Origin: Linyphia triangularis | Lineage: Eukaryota; Arthropoda; Arachnida; Araneae; Linyphiidae | Assembly (NCBI GenBank): GCA_963978545.1 | Contig: OZ021724.1 | Span: 29,563,933-29,627,932, forward strand | Reading direction: 5' to 3' | DNA length: 64,000 bases | In this document: in pieces, positions 50,267-61,815 of the stretch | Layout of the letters: each line of letters begins with the position of its first letter | Numbering within the stretch: position 1 is the first letter of the stretch | The notes under the pieces: generated by a model | What the model saw: only the letters and a program-made list of their open reading frames with translations | Told to the model about the DNA's origin: nothing | Databases searched by the model: none | Made by a program: the position numbers and the translations under genes

Positions 50267-50464
50267 TTATAAAATCATCTTTTTTCTGACATCTGATCTT
50301 TCACTAGTCAATTGCTGGACTAAACTTTTGGTTGATATCCCAGCATTAATTAATTTAACAGCTGTTCTCTTTAAATATTCCTCGAATGTGGCGTTTTTGC
50401 TGATATTCGTTCTATAGCTCCGTGCTCCTACCGTAATTCCACAATAAAAGTTCATCAAATGCCG
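50267..50464 (-). CDS. candidate terminal exon, unknown product
   Basis: On the minus strand a pyrimidine-rich acceptor (TTTGTTTGTGATGTTTTTATACAG) precedes an open frame of 65 codons ending TAA at 50267. It starts RHLMNFYCGITVGARSYRT and ends LTSERSDVRKKMIL. Residue composition looks protein-like (mixed charges, Gly, Cys) and is unlike the Lys/Phe/Ile/Tyr-rich frames that arise by chance here. Upstream of the acceptor the frame is closed by several stops, which agrees with an exon edge. I recognise no family. It would be nested, antisense, in the PDE2A intron, and could instead be a fragment of a transposon or processed gene. Confidence 0.3.
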   Translation of the reverse strand, partial: RHLMNFYCGITVGARSYRTNISKNATFEEYLKRTAVKLINAGISTKSLVQQLTSERSDVRKKMIL

Positions 50465-51494
50465 CTGTATAAAAACATCACAAACAAATCACATCTAATA
50501 TTGCTATAAGCACTAAAGTTTTTATTATTTGTATGCCAGTATCGCCCTTTATTCACAACATCTTGATGCCATTCCTAATTTGCTAAATATTAATAGGAGT
50601 TCTAAATAAATTATCCTCTTAGTGTATAAATTTTTATACGGGCATGTTTTATTCCAAAACATTCGCATAGAAAAGCTTTATCTGAATATGAACAGCCTAC
50701 TTTATAATTCTTAACGAATGTAATTTCGTCCCGTAAAGATTTATTAAAACTTTATTTGATTTCTATGGATTCAACTATTTTACGAATAAAAAAAAATATG
50801 TGAGTATTTTCAATTAATCTGTATTTTTTCTGAACGAAAAAAAAAATAAAGCATAGATAGAGAAAGTGAGAACTTTTATTCAAAATAAATTGTTTAATGT
50901 AACAGTCCACTCATCTTTTTTGGTAAAGCATAATACCTTCAATATTACTTATGCACCAATTAATTCTAAGTAATGGCTTTCCAATTATTTTCTGAAAACC
51001 ATTGTATTCCTTAATCAAAGAGATTTCAGCAATCTCTTTGAGTAAGGAAGAAAAATATGTACGAAAGTTCTCTTTTTCTCATGCATTATAAGAGAAACCT
51101 TTACAGAGAACGGAAATGTAGTTTAAATGCATTTTTTACCAGTTTGATAATGAGTTTTCTATGGATTCTTTCATGTAGGTTAATTGCGTTTTTTCTCATA
51201 ATTTATCAGCTAATTTTTTTCTGATTTAAACATTTAGTATACTCATAGTTATTCAAAATTAGTTACTAAATTTTTTATGATATTATTTCTAGCATACACT
51301 AACACACTTTTAAAGCATATAATAACCCATTGAAATACAAAAATAAAAATCTTATAAGTATTTTTTAATGATATTATTCTAATTCACTAACTTTAAAGTT
51401 ATTTCACCAAGTTCTATTTGGTCGTTTTCTTTTTCTTGGACTCACATTTTCTTAATTCACCATTTTTCACTTTTATTTAAAAACTTTCAAAACA

Positions 51495-51497
<3 letters not shown>

Positions 51498-51530
<33 letters not shown>
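51498..51530. repeat. poly(A) tract of 33
   Basis: A pure A run followed by two tandem copies of TCAGATTGAA/TCAGATTCAA. Possibly a retroposon tail, but no head is recognised to its left. Confidence 0.7.
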
Positions 51531-51533
<3 letters not shown>

Positions 51534-51879
51534 GATTGAATCAGATTCAAAATATATTTTACACTATTTTATCATTTTTAAAATTCAGCAAAGATAAAAA
51601 GCAAAGCTTTTCCTAACAGTTTCCTCTAAATAAAAATGCATTGCTCAGACGGTGTATTCTTTTGATTCAGTTTCTTTAATTCAGAACTTCAGTTCTTTTT
51701 ATTACGTTTTAAAACATTATTCTTAAAATCAAAAATATCAGCCCCATTCTCTTTTATGCAATCCAAATGCTTCAAAATAATGAACCATTTGCCTGCTATG
51801 TCAATTGGAAATTGGGTAAAGATTCTAACAACGTGTCAGCCAACAGGTTTCAATTTCTCATGTCCCCTGTAATCTCGTG

Positions 51880-52300
51880 AGCACAGGCTATCAGCGGTTA
51901 AATGTCAATAACGAAAGCCAATATTTGTCTCGTGCGATCGAAGGTACCCCCTACCCACCCCTTTCTCCTATCGTCTGCGTAGAACGTCTGCGTTGTTGCC
52001 AGAACCCTCTGTATCTGAGAAGGTAGTGATTCTGAAGTGGACAGTGTCATGCGTGATCAGTACGAAAAAAAAGTTACCTGATCATCCTTTTCATCACATT
52101 GTGACCCTTTTCTTTTCGTTGGAGTCATCCATTGAAATAGATTACTGCGTTTCGTGCGTTAGTTCCCTTACGTTTTCGTGTTCTTTTTGGTTGTGGAATG
52201 GTATTTCTTTTTCTGTCATCGTGCCACGCACGGAATGTTATGAATGATGGGAGGAGGTCGGATCACGATTTGTAACGATTAATACGAATGTTTCTCTGCG
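51880..52300. promoter_or_regulatory. candidate internal promoter in PDE2A intron
   Basis: A clear CpG-richer island in very AT-rich intronic DNA, with clusters such as CTCGTGCGATCGAAGG, ATCGTCTGCGTAGAACGTCT and CATCGTGCCACGCACGG. It matches no other part of the window. An ATG at about 51903 opens 14 codons (MSITKANICLVRSK) that could end at AAG|GTACCC in phase 0, the phase of the next PDE2A exon, but that donor is weak and the product would start inside GAF-A. An alternative first exon or an enhancer are both possible. Confidence 0.3.
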
Positions 52301-52931
52301 ATAATGATTGTGATCATTGAGCAGAGAGAGACATTGAAGAAGTTCATTGTTTTGCAGGATCTTAGTGATGTTTGCATTGGGCGAAATGTAGGGGGGGGGG
52401 GGGGAGTTTTTGCATATATATGTTTTTAAGAAGCTCAACATTGATAGAGTTACTATGCAACTAAAATTAAATGTTAAAAAACAAATATAATTGTCTCTAC
52501 ATTAAGTGAGGTTTAATTTTTTTTTAAGGAATAAATATTTGCTAAATAATAAGTTCAAAATCTATTGATGTCATTCCCGATAGAACTTTAATTTCATTTT
52601 TTCTCATAATTTATCAGCTATTTCTTCCTGATTTAAGCATAAGTAGATAACCGTATGAAGTAAAACAACCATATTAAAAATAATTTAAAATCATAGGACA
52701 AACAGTTTAACCTATAATCATAACTAAAAAAAAAAAAAAAAAATACTTGAAAGAAGAGGAGAAATTATCTTCATTGTTTTTAAATACTATATTGCAATCT
52801 TAGTAAGGGGATATTTTAGATGTTATTTTTAATTCATAACAACGGATATACAGATAACAAATACATTACACATAAATCGGAGGTGTTTTATAAATCACCT
52901 ACTATTTTTTTACTAACCATATCTTTACACA

Positions 52932-53556
52932 TGGTAATGAAAGTATAGAATTCCGTAAGTTTGCATTCCTCCACGTTTTGGAACATCCTGGTTTCCAAAA
53001 AGTGGTTAAAAAAAAAATGTATATCTGTGTGTACGTGGTCAGCATAACTTCCTAACAAATTGACCTACAATGTTCAAATTTGGTTTGCGGATTAATGGTA
53101 ATCATGGAACCTACCATTAAGGTTTTGGTCAAAATTGCGCATGTGCATAAGGTTGAAATCATGAAAATAAGTTTTTTCAGCAATTGCTTGAAAACGGACC
53201 TAACTGTTTGTTTAAAATCTCTATGCCAATGCTTTTTAAAGTGTTCTAAACGTCCCCACCTCCAAAATTCCAGTAGAAATACGATAAAATCGTAAAAAGT
53301 GGAAAAACAAGTGCCTTTAACACCGAGTTCTGATTGATTTTTTTTCTGCTTCACGCATAAGAAAGAATATTGTAATCTCTATCGAATATCATAGCCAATT
53401 TCGCCGTTTTTTTGCCCATGTAAATATTATTACCAAAAATATCGTCAAATTGGCAATTTTTATTTAAACGAGAGAAAATATGAAAACGGTTAATAACAAC
53501 AGATTGATTTTGAATGCAGTGGTAACTGAAAATTGTGCGATGTACTACGCGCCTAG
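52932..53556 (+). mobile_element. GGGTAATGAAAGTAT-family element, copy 5
   Basis: Starts GGTAATGAAAGTATAGAATT and ends TGAAAATTGTGCGATGTACT then ACGCGCCTAG, collinear with 6560-7261 through GTGGTCAGCATAACTTCC, TTGACCTAC, CCTACCATTAAGGTTTTGGTC and GTGTTCTAAACGTCCCCAC. Together with copy 1 it defines both ends of the family. Two overlapping open frames of 71 and 100 codons inside have no domain and follow the repeat. Confidence 0.8.
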
Positions 53557-56500
53557 GTTCTTTTAAAGAAAGATCATAGACTTACATTGGCGAAAGTTTA
53601 TTTCTCAATATTTCATGGATAGCTTTTTTATGACGCAAGTGCTATAATAATGTTATTCTCATAGATTTGTTGCAAGGCATAATCTTTTGAATAATTCATC
53701 AAGATTTTGATATTTATAGATAGAGATTGAAGTATTCTTAATTTTCAAAAGGAAACCAACGAATCAGTCATATTTATATTTGCCCCAGTTCGTAAATTAT
53801 TTCGAGTTTCAAAAATAGCAACATCTGAATTACAATTTTCAGAACAAGACATAAAGTTCTATCCAAATTTTCTCAGTTATTTAAATATTTGTGTGGTCAA
53901 TTTAACTTTAAAAGGACATTACTGTCTTTTTATATACTCAGTAATTAGTAATATGTAACTAAATAAACAATGTTCCATTGGTAATCCAAGTGTTTTAGTA
54001 TACTCAACAGAATCACTGTAAAAGTTGAATTGTAAATGTTAAGAACTTCGAAGCAAATATATTCCGCCTAATAACTTGCACAACAGCAAACTAAACCCAT
54101 TTTATCCATATCTTGATAACACATAAAACCTTTTAATAGAGACTCAGATTACCTGGCAATAAAATGCAATATCTTAGAATCCTTGTATTTTATCATGTAT
54201 TCTTTTGTTTATCTTACAAAATGGCGTGGCGTCTTTACATTATCTAAACATCTCTGTACGTTTGGAAGTACTTATAGTCTCTTAACAAATACATAAAAAC
54301 TATTTGAAAATCAATGGTATGGCAGTAATATCGATGTCATATCAAACTTGTAAATGATTAAGCGTTAAATTTTGATAATACGAAACGAAAGTTTAAAGAA
54401 ACAACTTTATTAGTAAATACGCCATTTTCCAAACTCAAACTGATATCTTAAAATCTATAGAACACAACTCCCAAAGTAAAGCACGAGGATATCTAGTTGT
54501 GACGGCACGAGGATATTTTAATCCCGCTATAGATACACGAGGATATATTTACTCCGCTATAATGGTACAATGATTCGTAGTCACCACCTCATTTTTAATT
54601 TTAATCGTATCGTACCCGAAAGCTTAATATGTGTTCTTTTTAAATCGTTTATATTAATTTCATTTAAATGTTAGGGCTGAATTTTTTTAGTTTGTTTTTA
54701 AATTTTGAATTTTTAAAAATTTGAATTTTACAATCATTGTACATTTCTTTTAATTTATTATTTTTTATAAAGAAGGTAATTAGCATTATTTTGCTTTATT
54801 GTGCTAAAATTTTAAAAAGTACAAATAAGGCTTCTTCCCTAAAGCTATACTATTATTTTCTAAATCTATTAAAATTTATTTCATAAGATTTTCCTTAATA
54901 GAGGGAGTAAAATTAAATAAAACTTTCATAAATTTAAATGACACAGTACAATTATAAAATACATATTTTCAAATCAACATCATTTTACAAATTGGCCTGC
55001 AATTTCTTTTACGAGGAGAAACGGTATTTGTAGGTTTTCTTTTAAAATCATTAGGCGGAAGGACAAAGATGAGCATTCCATTCATTAATTCTGGAAACAT
55101 TTATATTATTCATCAATTTAAAATCCCCAGCGTTCTTATCATTATTCTTTATTTTTAATCACATCAATTTAATGGTAACAATTCATTTTCAGTTCCAATC
55201 GTAAAATGAATACAATAAAGAGTTGTGTTTCTATTCGTGATAGTAAATTTTTGATAATAAGCATATAAAAGTATGAATAAAATATCTACATAGAGACTTA
55301 AATTCTTCATTGTACGTGTCTGTAAAATAAAATTACTTTGTTAATGTATAACTGTAACCCTGCTAACCATAAAATAAAAAATTATATTTCTATTTGAAAA
55401 ATTAAATTTTTAACAACTCTCTACATTTGTGATCAAAATAAATACCGAGAGAATAAGATATATTTTACTATTTTTCAGGTTGAAAATTTGTAATCAACAT
55501 TTCATGTTTAATTGCCATCTGAAAAGCAATATAACTGAGAATCATATTTCTATTTGCGATCCTAAATTTTCATTAACGTGCTTGTATTTGCCAGGGAAAT
55601 AGTTTCTGTGAGACTTAAAAGATCACATCTTAAAAGATTATAGAATAAAATTAAAATACTAACACAAAAGTTTTCCACACCACTAATGAGAATTTTTATC
55701 TTTTGAAATTTAATTATATTTGTCCAAGTAATTAGTGTTTACGTTTAATTGCATTTTTGTTGCAGTCTGTTAAATTCCATTACCAGATTGTTTGGTGTTA
55801 GAGCTATTTCAGTATAGAATTAATCGGACTGATTTGTTTAATGTGGAATATATGGATAGAGTGAAAAATAAAGGAATTGTTTTGTTATCTTGAGTAACCT
55901 GATTTAAATAGGAATTACATACATTTTAAACTGTTTTCAAAACCATCGTCTGCTATCGAATGATGTATTATTAATTCAACCATAAACTTAAAATGAACAA
56001 AATATGCTAAGACAAACAAAACAATTTAATTTGTAATTTTTACAAATTTCTTAAACCTTTTCAGAGTACTTAATGGTCTTAATGATTTTTAATACTAATG
56101 CACTTCTGAAATGTTAACAATATAGAATTCTACATATGTAATTAAATTAAGGTTGCTGTCATTAATTTTTTTCAACAATGACAAATTATGATAATATCAT
56201 TAAGTTTATATATTTATAGTTGATATAAAAGAAAAACTCATAAAAAAAATATTAGTACTTTCGCTTAAAAACATCAGAGTAATATACGTCTCTCTTTACT
56301 TGAATTACATAATTAGACCTACAGATTTACAATTTCCTAGCTGTAATAGCTACTCATACTGACAAAAATAATCTGCTAAGCAAAAATTTATAAAAATAAC
56401 CTATAAAACTAAAGATTTGCGTTTTTTTTACTTCTGTCCTTTTAATTACATACTTGTTTTTATTTTATTGCATACAATATATACAATAATAAATGGACCT

Positions 56501-57998
56501 TGTTATTTGAAGTAAGTTTTATAGTCCGAAAATTTCACCCCAAACATTCCAGTCAATCTACTATTAAAATAAGTTAGAATCTACAGCCAATCACAAGCAT
56601 GTAAATTTAATACCCCCCTTTAAAGAATTGAGAAGAGCTGTCGTCATGCATAAGGTCCAATAAAGAATGTTCCATTTTTTATAGCTACCAACGATGTCGT
56701 CTGGAAAAATTCAAAAACTCTTATTCCAGCCTTTTAAAAGAGGAAAAGGAATTTGTGGCAGCGCCAGCACTTCTATTAGAAAACTTGTTTTGTCAAAATT
56801 GAAAAGATAATAAAGCTATTTGTCATTCAAATGGAACCACTTTCTAGTGTTCCTCCAATTTGTACGCTTAGATTTACAAAACTCATTTTGTGAATATCTG
56901 TCATCATCAATTTGATAACTCGTTATTTAAAAGTAGATTTTTTCTTCAGATCTTGGCAAAGACATTTGTGTTCACAATTATGTTTTTAAATCATATATTC
57001 TATGCAATCATTCCTAATGCTTATTTTTTGATTGTTAAATTTTACCATGATTCTTTAAACTCGTTTAAATAAAATTTGAAATGGAATTTGTTTCCAATTT
57101 AAGGTTTTCAATCGGAAAATACTCTCATTAAAATATGATTGGTCCTCTCGCCCTCTCAGAATTGCATGAAGCTTAATATAATGTAGTTCATATTTAAGTT
57201 CATCTAAATTACATTATTTATTATTTACTGAAAAAATACTCTTTTGAGGTAATCATTATTAAATGGACTGTGAATTAAAATAAGTGGTTAACATTCATTC
57301 GTAATTTATGTTAAATCTCAATTTAGGAAGAGTTAGGGTATATGTTCAGTAGGTACTTAGTTGTTTTAAGGATATTTATAAGTACTCACATTTAAAATTT
57401 TGATAATTGCAATCAACTTTGACACAATTGTTGAACACTCTTTTTTTACTACGAGTATATAAATGACTCCTTTACTACAATATTTGTGAGAAAATATTCA
57501 TTATCTTAACTCTCTTTTTTGTCCGTTCTTTTTGTAACACTCTAAGTCAATTTTAACAATATGGTATTGTTATTTTGATCATTCTACCACAATTAAACTA
57601 GCATGTATATTCTTATAGAAAAATATGATTTTTTTTTATGTAAAAGAATTAATTTGAAGTATTATTTCCGAAATTTTAAAGATTTTATTTTAACTTTCTT
57701 TTAATCTAACATTAAAAACTTTTTACTAAGGCTACCATTAGCAAAAATTATCTAATATGTAGTTATACACTATCTTTGTTATCTTATTATCTGTTCCAAA
57801 TGATCAAATAAATATGTAAACAACTTCGGTTAATATTATGCATTAATATTAGGTTAAATATCTTGTACAAAAATAAAATGATAGTTGCAAAAAGTAAATG
57901 TTAAACAAGAACCTTGTGTGTTAGTAAATACTGCAAACCACTCTCTTACTTTGTACTCAAGCATATTATAATTAATAAAAAACATAAATTGATTTTAG
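53557..57998. other. PDE2A intron, right part
   Basis: AT-rich intronic DNA without a recognised exon. It includes the short CACGAGGATAT repeat cluster described separately. No other structure was noticed. Confidence 0.5.
54482..54562. repeat. three CACGAGGATAT repeats
   Basis: CACGAGGATAT occurs at 54482, 54506 and 54536, and the last two are each followed by a CCGCTATA block. Spacings are 24 and 30 bp. A small degenerate tandem array with CpG in each unit, unlike the surrounding DNA. Confidence 0.65.
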
Positions 57999-58073
57999 TT
58001 AGAAGGGGAAAGTGGCGCCCAGTCAAGTTTCCTTCTTGCCGTTTCCAAAGATGACCAAGAAATATCTTGCACG
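57999..58073 (+). CDS. PDE2A: PDE2A-like phosphodiesterase, exon c (GAF-A)
   Basis: The acceptor TTGATTTTAG ends at 57998 and the donor GTGAGA starts at 58074. The 75 bases are phase 0 at both ends and read LEGESGAQSSFLLAVSKDDQ then EISCT. This aligns with the [20 protein letters not shown] LSCK strand pair of PDE2A GAF-A: Leu, Glu, the LL-VS block and SC are shared. Length, phase and position agree with the preceding LQLKVNQY exon, with no gap. A mildly higher GC than the intron is visible. It follows a 13.8 kb intron full of mobile DNA. Confidence 0.88.
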
Positions 58074-59449
58074 GTGAGACTGAAACTTAATATAAATGTT
58101 TTCCTCTTTGATTAACACTGTCATAAACAGAATGTCGCAAAAGTAATTGCAGATTTTTCAAAATGAATAAATAGAAAACCTTTACTCTCATTGTATTGAA
58201 ACTATTTGTATACGTATTTGGATTGTCAATAAAATTCAGATTAATTTTCTTAATATTAATGACTTATCAATAAAAACTGGTTATTCCATTCTCCTATGAG
58301 TAACTGTTTTCGAATTAACCACTTTCGAAGATCAGATCTGGACTTATTATTAGACACCATTTGTTATATTTTATAGTTATGAATGTTAAAAATCATATAC
58401 TTATGAATATTAATACTTTTTAAATTCATTAAAAATTAATTATCACCAGACACACAATACCATGAAATAAAATAATATATGTTCCTAAAACTAGCTTAGA
58501 AAAGAACAAATTGCCTGTAAACAATTCAAACTCTTATTTCCCCTTTCATCCTTTGCAATTTTCTAGAATAACAGACTAAATTAAGTATTTATGTGGATAC
58601 CTTTAGACAGTAATGGTGAAGCAGAGAAAATTGGATGTTGACCATTGGGAGAGTATAGGGTGGGGCACAGACTTCACAGACCCACCTAAAATAGTTAATT
58701 AAAAGTTGGAGAATATCGATTTACTTACGCCATTAAAAGACAAAAGTTATACTTGAAAAGTTTAATAAAATGAATGCATTGAAATTTGATTTTATTTCTT
58801 TAATCAGTGAAAGTTATTAATTATTGTACAAAGAATATTTTTTTGTACATATTAGTTTATTGCAAAATCTACATTAAACAAGGAGAATACTATTTGTTGT
58901 GATATAACCATTCTATTTAGCTAATGTTAATAATTAATTAGATAGAAAGAAAATTAATTAGCTTTAAATTATTGTAACAATACATTGTAAAGGAGAATAT
59001 TCACAAAGAATAAAATATCCATAGGAAAGTTTAGTCAAATACAGTATTTTTTTTTTGTGTTAAATATCCTATTGGTTGACAGAGGTAACAAACATTACTT
59101 CCTGTTACAACAATTCTAAGAAATTGAAAAATTTAAATTTGCTATTAAAGAGCTCGGTTTCTTTTTATTAAAAAAAATTAGATGTAAGTAATAATATAGT
59201 TATTAATTATAAACCATATCTAGTTGTTATTTTATTGTTAACTTCAATTAACTTCTACTTAACTGTAAAATTATTACCAGAACTACTATACAAATGACTA
59301 AGATGAAACGTTTTAAAGAAGAACTCTATTAAACAAAGGATTCTAATTGAAAAGTATTAATTTGTTTTTTTTTATCAAATATAGCTTGAGGTAGCATTTT
59401 AAATTAATAAATATCGTATTTTATGAATGATACTTATGTTTATTTTAAG

Positions 59450-59491
59450 GTTATGAGTGATAAAGTTTTGGAAGAAAGAATATCCCTTTCT
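59450..59491 (+). CDS. PDE2A: PDE2A-like phosphodiesterase, exon d (42 bp micro-exon)
   Basis: The acceptor TTTATTTTAAG ends at 59449 and the donor GTAAGT starts at 59492. The 14 codons, phase 0 at both ends, read VMSDKVLEERISLS. With the previous exon this gives ISCTVMSDKVL, against LSCKVIGDKVLGEEVSFPL in PDE2A: the GDKVL-EE turn and strand are conserved. Standing alone it would be too small to call. Collinearity with the flanking exons makes it secure. Confidence 0.88.
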
Positions 59492-59855
59492 GTAAGTATT
59501 TTGTTTTATTATGAAATATATTAAATGATGGAGTATACATAAAATATTACATTTCATGATTTTATAATAATTGACCTTTCAAAACTATTTTTAACAAAAA
59601 GATTGAACATTAGTTTAATTTTAAATTGGGAAGATATTGTGAAAAGCTTTGACGAAATATCAATGATTATAGGTAAATGCTGTTTTTCATTGTTCAAGGC
59701 TTTTATGTTAATGTTATGTATATTAATATTTTTATGTAAGTTTAATTTAAGATGGTCATTGGGTCTCTCGATACGAAAATAATCAAATGATTTTCTTTAG
59801 ACATTACATCAAGAATTTAGTGAAGTAAATGACATTATATGGCTAATATTTTAAA

Positions 59856-59873
59856 TAAATAATAATAATAATG

Positions 59874-59911
<38 letters not shown>

Positions 59912-60023
59912 CTGTAGTTATAAAGAATAATAATATTAATAGATACTTTATTTTGCCCATCTAAAGTTTATGATTTCAGAAAATTAAAAACTTTTTACTG
60001 CCTTTAATGGTTTCTTAATATGA

Positions 60024-60117
<94 letters not shown>
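59856..60117. repeat. (TAA)n and (TA)n microsatellites in an intron
   Basis: An imperfect TAA array at about 59856-59908 and a pure (AT)n of about 44 units at 60029-60117. Both lie in the 767 bp intron between PDE2A exons d and e. Confidence 0.9.
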
Positions 60118-60118
<1 letters not shown>

Positions 60119-60258
60119 GAAATTTTGATGTATAGCTTTTTCTTTATCTTTATATGAATATTTTAATTTCTCAGTTTTAGCAGTTCTGTCACAGAAAAAT
60201 TAAGATCATTGATGAACCATTAAAATAATTTAAAATAATTATATATTTTTTCATTTAG

Positions 60259-60327
60259 ATTCAGAGCAATAGTTTTCGAACAGCAATAAAAGAAAAAAGA
60301 TCCTTGACTTTAGATGAAATAAAGCAG
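60259..60327 (+). CDS. PDE2A: PDE2A-like phosphodiesterase, exon e (GAF-A)
   Basis: The acceptor TTTTTTCATTTAG ends at 60258 and the donor GTGAGA starts at 60328. The 23 codons, phase 0 at both ends, read IQSNSFRTAIKEKRSLTLDE then IKQ. It aligns with the [20 protein letters not shown] segment of PDE2A GAF-A (hydrophobic-x-x-V/I, EDKKS versus KEKRS, then the acidic LT-x-E/D-x-hydrophobic block). The next expected peptide, with LG...LCVPV, was not found before 64000, so the rest of GAF-A, GAF-B and the catalytic domain lie outside. Confidence 0.85.
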
Positions 60328-61014
60328 GTGAGATTGAGCATTGTTTTGTTACCAATATATAATTTATTAAAATATAAAGGCTATCGATTCCATTTAAAAA
60401 CACTTATTCTACAAAAAGAAAATTAATTGTTTAGTTAAATTTCCTAAAAACTAATGACAAAGTATATAATTCCAATTTTTTTTCAGATATGTCAGACATT
60501 CTTAAAAAAATACTAAATTATAACGTTCTTCTTCCATAACTTAGTATAAAATATCATCCTCATCATTACTATATTATGGCTTCTACTTGCTCCAATTGTG
60601 TCTGCTCAATGTCTGTCATAATTTTGCAATGTTACTTTATTACTTTGCATTATTTGCATTAGCCATGTTATTCATAATTGAAGAATGTGGTAAGTACACT
60701 CCATTTTATCTGAAGGATAGGAGTTTCTGCTAACAAATAATTTTTTTTTTTTTTAAATCAAAATTATATTTCTTCAGACTAAAATTAATACGTTAATAAT
60801 ATAACTCATAAAAAAAAAAAAGTTTTTGAATTAAATCCTTTATATGCACTGTCATTTTTATATGCAATTGCAACTTCTTGACCTGAGATCGAGTTTGCAA
60901 AGTGTTTGACCATTAAAAACAGAAAAAGAAAAAAAAAAAAAAAGAAAAAAAAAGACATTTCGAACTATTTACTAATTTTTTTTTTATCTCCAAAATTTTA
61001 TTAAATACATTTAT
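60328..61014. other. intronic DNA after PDE2A exon e
   Basis: AT-rich. It contains an exon-like acceptor (TTTTTTTTCAG, ending 60486) followed by 17 codons and TAA that does not match PDE2A. No supported exon. Confidence 0.5.
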
Positions 61015-61815
61015 CATCCACAATAAGTCTATTTGCCAAGATTCAGTTTGATTAGATGACGTAAAGTAGATTAATTAGCTTTCCGAAGATTTTGCCTCCT
61101 CAACTTTAATAGGAGAATATTTTAGTCATTAAATGTCGCCAAATTGAACATGTTTGAATTAAGCTTGGTATCTGAATAATGAAACGTAAGTAAAAGCTGA
61201 TAAGTATGACGCAAGGCAATAAAAATGTGTGTAAAAGCTGTCTTTATGAGACAGTCCCAAAACTTGATCGAATGCATTGTCATCTATAATTAGTGTAACA
61301 GCTAAGTTTCAAAGTTTTAGTTCGATTGGCTTACGGGTAGTAATTTTATTAGTAATACCAAGTGACCATTAAAGCAAGTGCAAAAGCGACCTTTTAGTGA
61401 CAGTGACAACCTCCAAAACTTGATAGAATGCAATCTTATCTACAACGAATCTACCTATCCAATTTCAGCACGATTGGACGACTGTAAGTTGGTTTATTCG
61501 TATGCGAAACGATGATAGAAATGTGTAAACGTGCCATTTTAGTGACTGTGATAGTCACTAAAGCTTTATACAATGCAACCTTATCAATAACAAATCTATC
61601 TATCAAATTTCAGAGCGATTGGATGGCGCGCAAGTTGGTTTATTAGTATTCTGAAGACAGAAGCATCTGTAAAAGCGACATTTTAGTCACAGTGACAGCT
61701 CCCAAAATTTGATAGAATGCATTGTCATCGACATCAAATATATCTGCCAAGTTTCATTTCGATTGGATTACGGAAAGTGGGTTAATTAAGTTTTCGCAGA
61801 TTTGGCAGGCAGGCA
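61015..61815 (-). repeat. subrepeat-bearing interspersed element, copy 2 (inverted)
   Basis: Inverse of 2325-3010. About four units of roughly 145-150 bp carry TTCARWNCGATTGGATNAC, AAGTTGGTTTATT, AAAGCGACNTTTTAGTSACAG and AAACTTGATAGAATGCA. The unique segment with TTAAATGTCGCCAAATTGAA lies at the left end. Unit order and the unique segment agree with copy 1, confirming one element type. Confidence 0.75.

Noticed and set aside
60487..60540. Exon-like segment after a strong acceptor, 17 codons then TAA
   Set aside because: The acceptor and phase fit, but the peptide does not resemble the continuation of GAF-A, where LG...LCVPV is expected. A minor truncating alternative exon cannot be excluded.
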